The notes under the pieces are model-generated. The model did not search any database, was not told where the DNA came from, and saw only the letters and a program-made list of their open reading frames with translations. Source: Anaeromicropila herbilytica (GTDB taxonomy: Bacteria; Bacillota; Clostridia; Lachnospirales; Lachnospiraceae). From it: a stretch of 64,000 nucleotides of DNA. Below are positions 45,640 to 55,605 of the stretch, piece after piece; positions within the stretch are counted from its first letter, which is position 1; every line of letters starts with the position of its first letter. The position numbers and the translations under genes are program-made. The DNA is taken from positions 396,001 to 460,000 of the forward strand of contig NZ_AP024169.1 in NCBI RefSeq assembly GCF_016591975.1, written 5' to 3'.

Positions 45640-46719
45640 ATGAAGAGAAAAAAGAAAAAAATAATTATGCTAATTGTTGCTTTAATACTGATATTCCAGA
45701 CTGCTTGCAACAAATCAGTTAAGCCATATGATGATATTAGATCTATTGACTCTAAAGAAAAAAAATTCGAAGAGAATGAATATAATAAAGAGGATATTCT
45801 TACTTATACTTTTAATGAAGGTACTATTCTAAAGGGCAGTGAAGAACTACAAAAGAAAATTATGGATAGGGGTAAAAATCCTGGGCTTGGCATAAAAAAG
45901 TTACATGAAGAAGGTATTACAGGTAAAGGTATTAATGTTGCAATTATTGATCAGAATCTTTTACTTCACCATCCTGAATTCGATGGTAAAATAGTTCAAT
46001 ATTATGATACTGGTTGTGATCAGGATGCTAATAGCGGTTCAATGCATGCTCCTGCTGTAACAAGTATTTTAGTTGGAAATTCTATTGGTGTTGCACCAGA
46101 CTCAAAAGTTTATTTTGCAGCTGCGCCATCATGGAAAGGTGATAGTAAGTTTTATGCAAAAGGTCTTAATTGGATTATTAAAGAAAATAAGGAATTACCT
46201 AAGGGTGAAAAAATTCGAGTTGTATCAGTTTCAGCGGCTCCTTCTGGGGAAGGTTCTCCATTTACAAAAAATAAGAAAATGTGGGATGAAGCTGTTCTTA
46301 AGGCTCAAAAGGAAGGAATACTAGTTTTAGATTGCAGAGAAAATGAAAAAACGGGTATCATTTATCCAGCATTTTATGATCCAGAGAATCCTGATGATGT
46401 ATCAATGTGCAAAGGCGGATTCCCTTCATCACCAAATGTAATTCCATCTTCACATATAGGCGTTCCATGTTCCTATAGAACAGTTGCGGAAGAATACAAT
46501 GAAGGTTCCCCATCCTATCAATATACTGGACAGGGTGGCTTGAGTTGGGGGATACCTTATGCTACTGGAGTATTGGCTTTGGGATGGCAAGTTAACCCAC
46601 ATTTAGACAATGACCAGATCATTAAGACTCTCTTGGACACTTGTACTAAAGCAAATGATGGAAGTAATATAATTAATCCAACTGCCTTCATAGACGCCAT
46701 TAAGAAAACTAAGAAGTAA
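45640..46719 (+). CDS. Subtilase (S8)-like lipoprotein
   Basis: 359 residues. A lipobox (FQTAC, C23) follows a basic N terminus and hydrophobic stretch. The triad is inferred as D in NVAIIDQ (~105), H in GSMHAPAVTS (~131) and S in GLSWGIPYATG (~306). The oxyanion position usually Asn appears to be Arg (LDCRENE), which questions activity. The core GKNPGLGIKKLHEEGITGKG is shared with the lipoprotein at 53146-54465, so they are paralogues. It is probably an extracytoplasmic protease or binding protein. Confidence 0.75.
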   Translation: MKRKKKKIIMLIVALILIFQTACNKSVKPYDDIRSIDSKEKKFEENEYNKEDILTYTFNEGTILKGSEELQKKIMDRGKNPGLGIKKLHEEGITGKGINVAIIDQNLLLHHPEFDGKIVQYYDTGCDQDANSGSMHAPAVTSILVGNSIGVAPDSKVYFAAAPSWKGDSKFYAKGLNWIIKENKELPKGEKIRVVSVSAAPSGEGSPFTKNKKMWDEAVLKAQKEGILVLDCRENEKTGIIYPAFYDPENPDDVSMCKGGFPSSPNVIPSSHIGVPCSYRTVAEEYNEGSPSYQYTGQGGLSWGIPYATGVLALGWQVNPHLDNDQIIKTLLDTCTKANDGSNIINPTAFIDAIKKTKK

Positions 46720-46745
46720 TTGGATATTCTAGTAAATGGAGTTAA

Positions 46746-46892
46746 AATAATAATGAGTATTATGTTGTTGTTGAGTTTAATGTAAATCTTTGGTCACCAT
46801 ATAGTTTATATTATTACAATAGAGATAATAACGAATTAAAGCACGTATATACTTTTGATGGAGAAGATATTATAGGTTTAAAAATAAAGTAA
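46746..46892 (+). pseudogene. C-terminal remnant of an unknown protein
   Basis: An open frame with no start codon encodes VEFNVNLWSPYSLYYYNRD and ends TFDGEDIIGLKIK, the look of a conserved C terminus rather than random DNA. The upstream part of the gene is absent, so it is a deletion remnant. Confidence 0.45.
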
Positions 46893-46925
46893 AGATAATC
46901 TAATTGATTGAAAAGGAAAAAGAAA

Positions 46926-47768
46926 ATGATAAGAGAATTTACTAATAACGATAAAAAACAAATAGTGAAAATTGTTAAACAAGATATGATAATTAACGTA
47001 GAAGATATTAATTTTATTACTAATCATAGTAATAAAATAATTGTATTTGAAGATGACAAAGAAGGAATCATAGGATTTAGTAGCTTTCGATTATGGGGTA
47101 AGAATAAAGCAGATATATATACTTATGTAATACCAGGTGCAAGGCACAAAGGAATTGGAACTCAGTTATATCATGAAATAATGAAGAACGTAGAGGACAT
47201 CAATCTCGAATTCATAAGCACAAGACTTAAGGTAGACAAAGATGATGCAACATCTTTCTATGAAAAATTAGCTTATGAAAAGTGGTACGTAGAGGTTATT
47301 CTATATTATCATGGTTCAGAGCAACCCCAATCTAACCTAAAGTTTGTACAATATGAAGATAAATATTTTGAACAATACGCAGAAGGCTTAAGGATGAGCT
47401 TTTATGAACTTAGAAAGACAAATGATTTTCAACCATATTTATGTTGTGAGTTGAGCGAAGAAAAAAGAAAAGAGTTCCTGGATAATAAAGAAAACCTATT
47501 CTTGCTACTAGATGACGAACAGCTGATTGCATCAGCAGCTGTTTATAAAAATGGCTGTATTGATGATATATTTGTACATCCATCCTACCAAGGGAAAGGG
47601 TATGGAAAGATATTATTGCAATCTGCCATTAATAAGGCTATCGGATATGGGAGTAACTGTATTTCTATAAGTGCAATAGAGTGGAATATTAGGGCACTAA
47701 ATTTATACCAAAGCCTTGGATTTGATATTGTACAAACTACGAATTATTATAGAAAATATAGAGGTTAA
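46926..47768 (+). CDS. Double-domain GNAT acetyltransferase
   Basis: About 280 residues; ATG 46926 follows AAAAGGAAAAAG. Two GNAT domains are present: the first with IPGARHKGIGTQLY (~70-84), the second with VHPSYQGKGYGKILLQSA (~218-236). Tandem GNATs are common among antibiotic- and spermidine-modifying enzymes. Acceptor unknown. Confidence 0.85.
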   Translation: MIREFTNNDKKQIVKIVKQDMIINVEDINFITNHSNKIIVFEDDKEGIIGFSSFRLWGKNKADIYTYVIPGARHKGIGTQLYHEIMKNVEDINLEFISTRLKVDKDDATSFYEKLAYEKWYVEVILYYHGSEQPQSNLKFVQYEDKYFEQYAEGLRMSFYELRKTNDFQPYLCCELSEEKRKEFLDNKENLFLLLDDEQLIASAAVYKNGCIDDIFVHPSYQGKGYGKILLQSAINKAIGYGSNCISISAIEWNIRALNLYQSLGFDIVQTTNYYRKYRG

Positions 47769-47865
47769 GAGAGTTCCTATTCCACAAGTAAATTTTCATT
47801 GTTATCCCATTCTCCCTAGAATATAATAAAATATAAATATAACAAATTACGAAAAGATTGATTAC

Positions 47866-48089
47866 ATGCCTGAACTAAGTAGATTTGAGGGAATGGTTAT
47901 AAAACTGCTTTTTAATAATACTGCACAGCATAATAAACCACATGTTCATGTATATTATGGAGAATATGAGGCATCAATAGGAATAGATGTGAAATGTTGG
48001 CCGGTGCGCTTCATGAAGAAGAAGCTTATCGAGCATGGAATCTTGCTGTGAAGGGTGAGCATTTTGACAAAATTGAACCATTACGATAG
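47866..48089 (+). pseudogene. Frameshifted DUF4160 gene
   Basis: The first ~48 codons encode the DUF4160 start (MPELSRFEGMVIKLLF, HNKPHVHVYYGEY, ASIGID). A frameshift and deletion near 48000 replaces the middle, and the usual end (GALHEEEAYRAW, FDKIEPLR) continues in another frame to a TAG at 48087. DUF4160 pairs with DUF2442 in toxin-antitoxin-like modules, and the DUF2442 gene follows. Confidence 0.75.
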
Positions 48090-48100
48090 GAGGAAATTGT

Positions 48101-48400
48101 ATGTATACTATTAATGGAATCGTATATGCTAATCAGTCTTCAAGTGATATTAAAGTCCAATCCGTAAAAGCACTTGATAATATGATGATGATTGTTACTT
48201 TTACTTCTGGTGAAAAAAGATTATTCGACGCCACCATTCTTCTTAATATGCCTGTATTCAAAGTTTTAGAAAATGTTAATGTTTATAATAGTGTGAAGGT
48301 TGAATATGGCGTTGTTATTTGGAACAATGGTGAGCTTGATGTTGCGCCTGAATACGTTTATAAAAATAGCTACTCGTATAATGAAATTATTACTGCATAG
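48101..48400 (+). CDS. DUF2442 domain protein
   Basis: 99 residues beginning 11 bases after the broken DUF4160 frame, with AGGAGG. The fold (VQSVKALDNMMMIVTFTSGEKRLFDATILL) matches DUF2442, the partner of DUF4160 in putative toxin-antitoxin modules. The partner is disrupted, so this gene may be orphaned. Confidence 0.7.
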   Translation: MYTINGIVYANQSSSDIKVQSVKALDNMMMIVTFTSGEKRLFDATILLNMPVFKVLENVNVYNSVKVEYGVVIWNNGELDVAPEYVYKNSYSYNEIITA

Positions 48401-48484
48401 TTTATATAAAAGTAGTCTGATATGTTCAAGTAGATAATGGGGGCATTGGTAAAGTTATTATTAACAATATTGTATTTTAGAAAG

Positions 48485-48528
48485 ATAGAGATATTAATCC
48501 TTAATAAGGGTAGTATCTCTATTTTTTA
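48485..48528 (+). terminator. Rho-independent terminator
   Basis: Stem ATAGAGATATT with AGTATCTCTAT, then TTTTTT. In the rest of the 340-bp gap there is a TATAAT at 48651 with a weak TGGATA 17 bases upstream, a possible promoter for the NUDIX gene. Confidence 0.8.
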
Positions 48529-48739
48529 ATGTAATAATAGTTTGCGAATTAATTTATATCCAACTCGTATCTATACAATCTTTTGATAGCGTACGTTGGA
48601 GAGAAGAACTATAATATATTTTTTGTGTGGATAATGTTGGAAACCCATTGTATAATTATCCATATTAGAGATAATGAAATAAAAAAGTGTAATGCTTAAG
48701 TTTAATTACACTGTAGAAGATCATTAGAAAGGAAAGTAT

Positions 48740-49264
48740 ATGGCTGAATTATGGGATGTATATGATATGAACCGACAGAAAACAACAAAAGTTAAAGAAA
48801 GGGGAACCCTTTCTACTGGTGAATATTTCTTGGGAGTAGAGATTTGTATATTTAACAGTAAAGGTGAGATGTTAATTCAACAACGACAACTACACAAAAA
48901 ATCCTGGGCTGGGTTATGGGATATATCAGTTGGAGGTTGTGCGATTTGTGGAGAAACAAGCCAACAAGCAGCTATGCGAGAGTTGTATGAAGAGATAGGA
49001 TATGTTAAAGATTTTGTCACAGAAAATAAACGACCTTTCTTTACATTGAATATTCAGAATGCATTTTATGACTTTTATAAGATTCAAGATGATATTAAAT
49101 TAGATAACTTAATATTAAGTTCAGATGAGGTCAAAGAAGTTAAATGGGCCACAAAAGAAGAAATTCTTAACTTAATTGATCATGATCTATTTTTACCTTA
49201 TAACAAAGGACTTATTGAGATGTGCTTTGATATGGTTATATATGATTATCAATTTTGCAAATAA
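48740..49264 (+). CDS. NUDIX hydrolase
   Basis: 174 residues. The NUDIX box is complete: GGCAICGETSQQAAMRELYEEIGYV (G-x5-E-x7-RE-x2-EE-x-G, ~73-95). The N-terminal YDMNRQKT start is that of IDI/MutT-like proteins (YfcD-like). It cleaves nucleoside diphosphate-linked compounds or is an isopentenyl-type enzyme; substrate unknown. Confidence 0.88.
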   Translation: MAELWDVYDMNRQKTTKVKERGTLSTGEYFLGVEICIFNSKGEMLIQQRQLHKKSWAGLWDISVGGCAICGETSQQAAMRELYEEIGYVKDFVTENKRPFFTLNIQNAFYDFYKIQDDIKLDNLILSSDEVKEVKWATKEEILNLIDHDLFLPYNKGLIEMCFDMVIYDYQFCK

Positions 49265-49284
49265 CATAGGAAAGGGGATAGGGA

Positions 49285-50358
49285 ATGAAACATAAAAGGA
49301 TTTATTCAGTAGTTGCTATTGCAATAATCACGATATTAGTACTACTAGTTAGTTTCAATAGCATAAGAAATAAGCAAAGAACTCCATCAAAGAGCTCGAA
49401 AGAGATATATCTGTATGGGGAAGCACATGGTGTAGGTAAAATCCTAGATAAAGAACTGGAATTGTGGAACGATTATTATCATAACAAAGGAATGAGACAT
49501 TTATTTATTGAACTTCCATATTATACAGCAGAGTATCTAAATATATGGATGAAATCAGAGACGAATGAGATATTTGATAAAGTATATGATGATTGGAATG
49601 GTACTTCGGAATATATACCAGAATGCAAAGAATTCTATGAGAAGATAAAAGAACAGTGTCCAGAAACAGTTTTTCATGGAACAGATGTAGGGCATCAATA
49701 CTCGACTACAGGAGAGCGATTTTTGCAATATCTTAGAAGGAATAACTTAGAGGACTCTGAACAATATAAGTTAACACAGGAAGTAATTGAGCAAGGTAAA
49801 ACTTATTATGGAAAATCAGATGATGTTTACCGTGAAAAGATGATGGTTAAGAACTTTATACGAGAATATGATAAGTTAAAAGATAAAAGAATTATGGGTA
49901 TATATGGTTCTGCTCACACTGGATTAGAGGCGATGGATTTTACGAATACAATACCATGCATGGCAAATCAGTTAAAGAAGAATTATGGTAACATCATCCA
50001 CACAAAAGATTTGTCTATCTGGGTGAAAGATATTGAACCTTATAGATTGGATACAATCAAGGTTAATGGAAAAGACTATAAGGCAGGGTATTTTGGAAAA
50101 GAAGATATATCAAGCTTTGCTAAAGATTATACATATAGGGAATATTGGCGGTTGGAGAATGCATATGATGATTTTAAAGATAAAGTATTATTACAGGATA
50201 CTCTGCCTTACGACAATTATCCGATGTTAATAGAAAAAGGACAAGTATTTGTTATAGATTATACGAAAACAGATGGTACGATTGAGAGAAAATACTACCG
50301 TTCGGATGGAGAAGTATGGAATAATAAGCCAACGACTCAGGAATTTAAAGTAGATTGA
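49285..50358 (+). CDS. Membrane-anchored EreA/ChaN-like esterase-fold protein
   Basis: 357 residues with an N-terminal membrane segment (~7-25). GEAHGVGK (~46-53) and IMGIYGSAHTG (~200) resemble the erythromycin-esterase/ChaN-like fold where His and Glu residues act. Function is uncertain; the family includes enzymes and haem-binding proteins. It starts 21 bases after the NUDIX gene, so co-transcription is likely. Confidence 0.5.
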   Translation: MKHKRIYSVVAIAIITILVLLVSFNSIRNKQRTPSKSSKEIYLYGEAHGVGKILDKELELWNDYYHNKGMRHLFIELPYYTAEYLNIWMKSETNEIFDKVYDDWNGTSEYIPECKEFYEKIKEQCPETVFHGTDVGHQYSTTGERFLQYLRRNNLEDSEQYKLTQEVIEQGKTYYGKSDDVYREKMMVKNFIREYDKLKDKRIMGIYGSAHTGLEAMDFTNTIPCMANQLKKNYGNIIHTKDLSIWVKDIEPYRLDTIKVNGKDYKAGYFGKEDISSFAKDYTYREYWRLENAYDDFKDKVLLQDTLPYDNYPMLIEKGQVFVIDYTKTDGTIERKYYRSDGEVWNNKPTTQEFKVD

Positions 50359-50425
50359 GAAAATGATTATAGGTTGTATCAGTTGGAGGCTATGCGATAA
50401 GAGTTATTAGGTTGGAGGAGAAAGA

Positions 50426-51391
50426 ATGCTGATTACCAATGAAGATATAATTGATTTGGCTAAACCAATTTTGGGGGATAACGTTATTATATGCAAACAA
50501 ATAAAGACAAACAATAATTCTGCTTTTGTTGTGAAATCAGATGGCAATGAGTATATTGTAAAGTTCTATTTATACAGAAATTGGCCTGAAAATGATAAAA
50601 TACCTTATATAAATCAACTACTTCAAAAAAATAATATTCCGTGTGCAAAGATAAAAGCATATGATCGCGAAGGCAGTAAGTTTGAAAATGGATATATTAT
50701 TGAAGAAAGAATAAGTGGTGTTCCAGTATTGTCTAAGGATGGGATTCCCCTAATACCAACTAATATATTCACAAGCGAATTGGAGAGATATCTTTACGAT
50801 TTGCTAGCTAAGCAGGTTTCAAAGGTACATAATATAACATTTTCAAAGTTTGGATATATTAATGGTGGGCACCCAATCTATCATACGTTTCATGAATTCA
50901 TGGAAGAAATGATGATGCAGTGTAATACGGATGGTTTGCTAGAACATCATGTCTTTACTAAGCCAGAGATTACAGAGCTGATACATGGGCTTTGTGAGCG
51001 CTTCAAGGAATATAGTGACCTAAAGCCAGTCTTTTGTCATGGAGATCTGTCCATGAGAAATGTTATATATAACGAGGGTGAGATTACTTTAATTGACTGG
51101 GATGATTCCATGGCACTTCCGTGGATGGCGGATGTTGCCTATTTAACTTATCCTTTCGTATGTTCTAAGGTAAAACAATTGGAGAATCGGAAAGTATTTT
51201 TAGATTCTTATATAACAGCTTACGATAAAGGTAGATTTGATACATTTGAAAAATTATACCACACCTTTCTTTCGATTAAGTATCTTGATTGGTTTTATAA
51301 GTATCGTGCAGGTAAAGGTACGCATAGAATGAAGTGTAATTTGAATGAATTGTTAAAAGATATTGGACTTGATATTCAATTAAGAGTTTGA
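50426..51391 (+). CDS. Aminoglycoside phosphotransferase-fold kinase
   Basis: 321 residues. The kinase core HGDLSMRNVIY (~207-217) and the following LIDWDDSM supply catalytic Asp and metal-binding Asp of the APH family. Similar proteins phosphorylate choline, homoserine or antibiotics. The neighbourhood has many modifying enzymes. GGAGG site. Confidence 0.82.
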   Translation: MLITNEDIIDLAKPILGDNVIICKQIKTNNNSAFVVKSDGNEYIVKFYLYRNWPENDKIPYINQLLQKNNIPCAKIKAYDREGSKFENGYIIEERISGVPVLSKDGIPLIPTNIFTSELERYLYDLLAKQVSKVHNITFSKFGYINGGHPIYHTFHEFMEEMMMQCNTDGLLEHHVFTKPEITELIHGLCERFKEYSDLKPVFCHGDLSMRNVIYNEGEITLIDWDDSMALPWMADVAYLTYPFVCSKVKQLENRKVFLDSYITAYDKGRFDTFEKLYHTFLSIKYLDWFYKYRAGKGTHRMKCNLNELLKDIGLDIQLRV

Positions 51392-51407
51392 ATGGAGGAT
51401 TGATATA

Positions 51408-52241
51408 ATGCCACAAATGTCACAAGAAGAAATACTAAAGTTAATTGAATACATATCCCCTCATGCGAAGGATTACGTATATCAATCATATCAAAAAGTT
51501 GAAGTGTTATACTCAATAAACACATTACATAATAAAGGAGTTTTCATAATAGTAGATAACGAAGATTGTTGTATTTTCTACGCTTCTTTTCTTAACGATG
51601 CTAACCTAGAGGATGTTCTAGAAATTATTAGAGATAAAACTAAGGAATACTTATCAAAAAAGATTACAAAAGAATTATGTTTTAATGTGTTTGGAAATAA
51701 TTCAAGAATCATTAATTTAGTAAGAAAATTAGGTTTTGTATCTGATATGGAGGGATACCACCTTGAATATAGGGGGAGAAAAGCATTACCAGAATTAGAA
51801 GAGTGTAATCTTATAATTAAGGATTTTAAAGATGGTATGTTAAAGGAAATGGTTCATTTATTTGATAGTGCTTATTATAAGCTGAATATAGATAATGGTT
51901 GGACAACCACAAGTCATGCTAATATGGAAGAACAATTTCTTGAAGAACTCAGTAGTTTGAATGAACTAAAGCAAGTCTGTTCATTTTGGTTAAAAGATGA
52001 ATTAGTAGGTGCATACATATATCAGCAAAACTACATTACAGATATTGTAGTAAAACCAACATACCAAAATAAAGGTTATGGAAGTTATATATTAGCACAT
52101 TGCATTAGAAATATGACTGAAAATAAGTCTACTACTCACATAAGGCTTCGAGTTGCAAAATCAAATGCTGGAGCAAAAAGACTATATGAAAGAAATGGTT
52201 TCGTTGAAATCGCTTGTTTTGCAGAACATACCTATAAATAA
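51408..52241 (+). CDS. GNAT family acetyltransferase
   Basis: 277 residues. The C-terminal domain has IVVKPTYQNKGYGSYILAHC (~206-225) and RVAKSNAGAKRLYERNGF, a full GNAT pattern. The N-terminal ~120 residues are a degenerate GNAT-like domain. Starts 16 bases after the APH-like gene. Confidence 0.82.
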   Translation: MPQMSQEEILKLIEYISPHAKDYVYQSYQKVEVLYSINTLHNKGVFIIVDNEDCCIFYASFLNDANLEDVLEIIRDKTKEYLSKKITKELCFNVFGNNSRIINLVRKLGFVSDMEGYHLEYRGRKALPELEECNLIIKDFKDGMLKEMVHLFDSAYYKLNIDNGWTTTSHANMEEQFLEELSSLNELKQVCSFWLKDELVGAYIYQQNYITDIVVKPTYQNKGYGSYILAHCIRNMTENKSTTHIRLRVAKSNAGAKRLYERNGFVEIACFAEHTYK

Positions 52242-52297
52242 GGTGATAGATGATGGAATCATATAACACAAAACAGTTATTTAAAGGAGGATTATTA

Positions 52298-52519
52298 ATG
52301 ATCGATAAAAATAGGGAAGAACTTATATTTACAAAAGAATATGATATGTGGAAAGCAGCAAGCAAGAGAGATGTTGCAGCATTTAAAGAACTGGTAGCTG
52401 ATGATGCTATTATGATATGTGGTGGGTATCGATGTCTTGGAGCTGAATATACAGAATATATTAAGGATTTCTACATAAGTGGATATAAGATAACTAAGGT
52501 TTTATCAGATTATTTCTAA
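52298..52519 (+). pseudogene. Truncated NTF2/SnoaL-like gene
   Basis: A clear AAAGGAGG and ATG lead into ~73 residues (KEYDMWKAASKRDVAAFKELVADDAIMI) of an NTF2-like fold, normally ~120 residues or longer. The frame stops at 52519 and the following sequence belongs to another gene, suggesting a deletion that joined the two. Confidence 0.55.
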
Positions 52520-52985
52520 TGAGTTACCCGAGTTACAATTACTTGAAGAAAATATAACTGAGTTAGCAAATGATTTAGTTTATAATGCGGAAAAATACAC
52601 CTTCTTTGATGATGCTAAGAAGGTGATCCCACTTCTTCACAATAAATATAAACTAGCGGTTGTTTCTGATGCATGGCCTTCATTAACGGATGTTTTTATC
52701 AATGCAGGACTATACTCATATTTTTCATCCTTTATAATCTCATCACAAATTGGTGTAACAAAACCGAATGAGAAAATGTATTTAACAGCTTTAAATGAGT
52801 TAAATGTTATGCCGGACAGGGCTATTTTTATTGACGATAATCTAAATAATTGTTTAGGAGCTAAGAGACTTGGTATTCACGCAATTTTATTGTGTAGAGA
52901 TGAAAAATATTATATATCACAGAAGATAATGAGTATAGGAAAAGGGTATAGTGTTATTCATTCTCTTAATGAGTTGATAACCTAA
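52503..52985 (+). pseudogene. HAD-IA hydrolase lacking its N terminus
   Basis: The frame has no proper start but reads FYQIISNELPELQLL and continues through VVSDAWPS (motif II), GVTKPNEKMY (motif III Lys) and FIDDNLNN (motif IV). The N-terminal nucleophile motif DxD is missing, so the hydrolase is not functional in this form. A GTG at 52623 could still start a fragment. The deletion junction lies near 52500. Confidence 0.65.
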
Positions 52986-53102
52986 TATTAGGGTAGTCCT
53001 TTATAAATTTTTTTGGTATAAATTAAAATTTTTATTATCATGTTGATGTATAGACTGAGTTATCAAAGGCAATTAATGCTATGTTATATTGGACTAAAAT
53101 AT

Positions 53103-53141
53103 AAAAACACACATTCCTTAAGTATTGGAATGTGTGTTTTT
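53103..53141. terminator. Strong bidirectional terminator
   Basis: A perfect 15-base stem (AAAAACACACATTCC with GGAATGTGTGTTTTT) with A and T runs on both sides. It stops the + strand HAD fragment and the - strand subtilase gene. Confidence 0.9.
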
Positions 53142-53145
53142 AAGT

Positions 53146-54465
53146 CTACTCCTGCAATTTTTCAATTAGTTTTTCAGGATTTAGCATACTGCCAGGGTAT
53201 TTCTTATCCCCATTAATAATATCTTTTGATTCACCAGTATCTAGAGCTGTCTGCCAAAATAGTTCAGGTGTTATGTCTGGTTTAACCTGACATGCCAAAG
53301 CATATAAACCAGCTAGATAAGGTTCCATTGTGCTCCAGCCGCCGACTGAGGAAAAACCATAATCACTCTTACTGGTAGGGTAAGCAGTGGTACGTGATCC
53401 AATTGGAACTAGAAGCATTTTACCTTTAAAATTCGTTGCTAAGGATTGTTCATAATAAGAACCAAAGCCATCAATGTGTGCAACCATGTCCATCCAAGTA
53501 CTCCACTCGTAAGGCTTATAAGAATTAGTAGAATCTGGATCAGAATAGGAGTCCTTACCGATGCCGTATGTCCAAAATCCATATGTTTCAAAGAGATTAC
53601 AGGATATTACGAAGATTCCTGCATCTTTTGCCTTTTCTATAGCTTTTATCAATTCGTTATATCCTTTTAATTCTGGGCACCAACTAGCGGATATGGATAA
53701 TGCTCTGATTTTTTGATCTTTTGGAAGGCTTTCATTCACTTTAATTATTTTATAAATGGAATTAGTAAAATCGGTATAATCTATCACTCTTTTGTTATCT
53801 ACAGTAGTAACATTGTTGGATGCTACAAAATAAAGTCCAGCATCTGGAGCAACTCCGCATGATTTTCCTACACTGAGTGAAGCAACTAATGGACCATGCA
53901 TGGATGCCATATCATCACAATTAACTTCCCCATAATACTTTAGCTGTTTGCTATACTCTTCATGCTCTAATAGCAAGGTATAATCTAATATAGCAATATT
54001 TACCCCTTTTCCTGTGATTCCTTTTTGGTGGAGACTTCTTATTCCAAGGCCTGGATTTTTCCCAGATTCCATAATTGCTTTGGGATCGAACCCTTTTGGC
54101 AGCTTATCAGGCCATTTTGTTACAGAAGTATAATCGATATTACTTAATGCATCAAATTCATTTGTTAAATCGATTGAAGATAAATCACATTGTGTTAATT
54201 CAAGAACATCCCCCCATTTAGGTGCATCTTTCAGTGATGTTAGAGTCTTTTTTAGGTCTGGATAATTAGCTACTGGTGGTTTTCTACTACTAGCATCTGC
54301 AGTTATATTTGCTCCTGGTGCTTCATCCTCGCTCGTTTTTGATGTATCTGTTTTAGTTTGTTGATTGTCGGCATTCTTTCCTTTGGTTGGAATAGAGTTG
54401 GTATTATTTTTACATCCAACCAATAATAATGTTAAGATTGTAAATAATGCAATAATTCGTTTCAT
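53146..54465 (-). CDS. Subtilase (S8)-like lipoprotein, paralogue
   Basis: 439 residues. Lipobox LLVGC (C18) with a Ser/Thr-rich linker (19-65). Catalytic candidates are D in NIAILDYT (~162), H in SMHGPLVAS (~189) and S in GGWSTMEPYLAG (~383), with Asn at the oxyanion position (ISCNLFE) retained, unlike the paralogue at 45640. It shares the GKNPGLGIRSLHQKGITGKG core. It is one of the few - strand genes of the window. Extracytoplasmic location is expected. Confidence 0.78.
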   Translation of the reverse strand: MKRIIALFTILTLLLVGCKNNTNSIPTKGKNADNQQTKTDTSKTSEDEAPGANITADASSRKPPVANYPDLKKTLTSLKDAPKWGDVLELTQCDLSSIDLTNEFDALSNIDYTSVTKWPDKLPKGFDPKAIMESGKNPGLGIRSLHQKGITGKGVNIAILDYTLLLEHEEYSKQLKYYGEVNCDDMASMHGPLVASLSVGKSCGVAPDAGLYFVASNNVTTVDNKRVIDYTDFTNSIYKIIKVNESLPKDQKIRALSISASWCPELKGYNELIKAIEKAKDAGIFVISCNLFETYGFWTYGIGKDSYSDPDSTNSYKPYEWSTWMDMVAHIDGFGSYYEQSLATNFKGKMLLVPIGSRTTAYPTSKSDYGFSSVGGWSTMEPYLAGLYALACQVKPDITPELFWQTALDTGESKDIINGDKKYPGSMLNPEKLIEKLQE

Positions 54466-54717
54466 ATTACGTATCCATCTCCTTCGTGGTCAAGCTTATA
54501 GTAGTTATGCAAAGTTAAGTTTAAACATGGAAAAAAATGTAATGCTATATATGCTTATAATACCTCTTTTGTATTTAAATGTAAATATAAGATATATGGA
54601 TTAAATGATGCACTTGTAGGTTGCGAAAATGAACTTATGAGATGGTAGATGTTAACCAATAGATTATTTATAATGAAATAAAGTAAAATATAACATTCTA
54701 TTATTCTATGGAGGTGC

Positions 54718-55275
54718 ATGATGAAAAAAATAATTTTAACATCAGCAGGATTTGAAAATAAATTAATTGAACATAAATTTCTTGATATTGTTGATAAGCC
54801 ATCCAATAAAATAAAGGCATTGTGGATACCAACCGCAGCTATTTATGATGATGCCAAAGCGGTACTACCTATGTGCATGGAGGATTTACTAAATGCAGGA
54901 ATACTACCCGAGAATATAAAGACCTATGATCTTGACTTGGAAATGAAATATGAGGAAATGGTTACATATGATGCTGTTTATGTTTGTGGAGGGGATAGCA
55001 GGTATCTTCTTGACAAAATGTATGAAGCTAATTTTGTAAGTGTGTTGAAGAGGTTTATAGATCAAGGTGGAATCTATATTGGAGTAAGTGCAGGAAGCTA
55101 TATCTGTGCGAAGGGATTTGAAGATAATCTTGGTTTTCTACCTTGTACATTAAGCGTACACTGTATGGAAGGTAGTGTAGCCGGGGACTTAGACATGAAT
55201 CAATGTGAACATATCAATCTGACTAATAATCAAGCAATTATTATGGAAGATGAGAAATGCTATATTCTTGAATGA
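54718..55275 (+). CDS. Peptidase E-like (S51) protein
   Basis: 185 residues. The strand-turn GVSAGSYI (S122 as nucleophile) and the CGGDSRYL segment are those of S51 aspartyl dipeptidases or the related GATase1-like fold. It is slightly short for peptidase E (~230), the C terminus appearing trimmed, but TTGGAGGTG precedes its start. A second ATG at 54721 is also possible. Confidence 0.75.
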   Translation: MMKKIILTSAGFENKLIEHKFLDIVDKPSNKIKALWIPTAAIYDDAKAVLPMCMEDLLNAGILPENIKTYDLDLEMKYEEMVTYDAVYVCGGDSRYLLDKMYEANFVSVLKRFIDQGGIYIGVSAGSYICAKGFEDNLGFLPCTLSVHCMEGSVAGDLDMNQCEHINLTNNQAIIMEDEKCYILE

Positions 55276-55320
55276 GTATGACAGAGAAAGTAAAGAATAG
55301 CTTTTTATTGGTGTTATTAT

Positions 55321-55348
55321 AAATCCCTTGATCTTCAAGGGATTTTTA
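55321..55348 (+). terminator. Rho-independent terminator
   Basis: AAATCCCTTGA with TCAAGGGATTT, then TTATT. The remainder of the 330-bp gap contains an extended -10-like TGCTATCAT at 55460 that may start the two-component transcript; nothing else is seen. Confidence 0.8.
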
Positions 55349-55605
55349 TTGCGTCGGAATAAGATACAAATTTACTTTAGCATATAATTATTGAGTATAA
55401 AGTATTGATGCATGTGTACAATTAATTTGATAGAGTTGGTTTATTTACTTTATTAGATATGCTATCATAGTATCAGAATTTGAGAAATGTTGGAATGAAC
55501 AGACAGAATATTAGAAGATTACATATTAAACTATGTGAGACTCAAATAAGAATAGCTCAGAGTTTGGCGTTTCTATTATAAATTAACTATGATAAGGAAA
55601 AAAGA

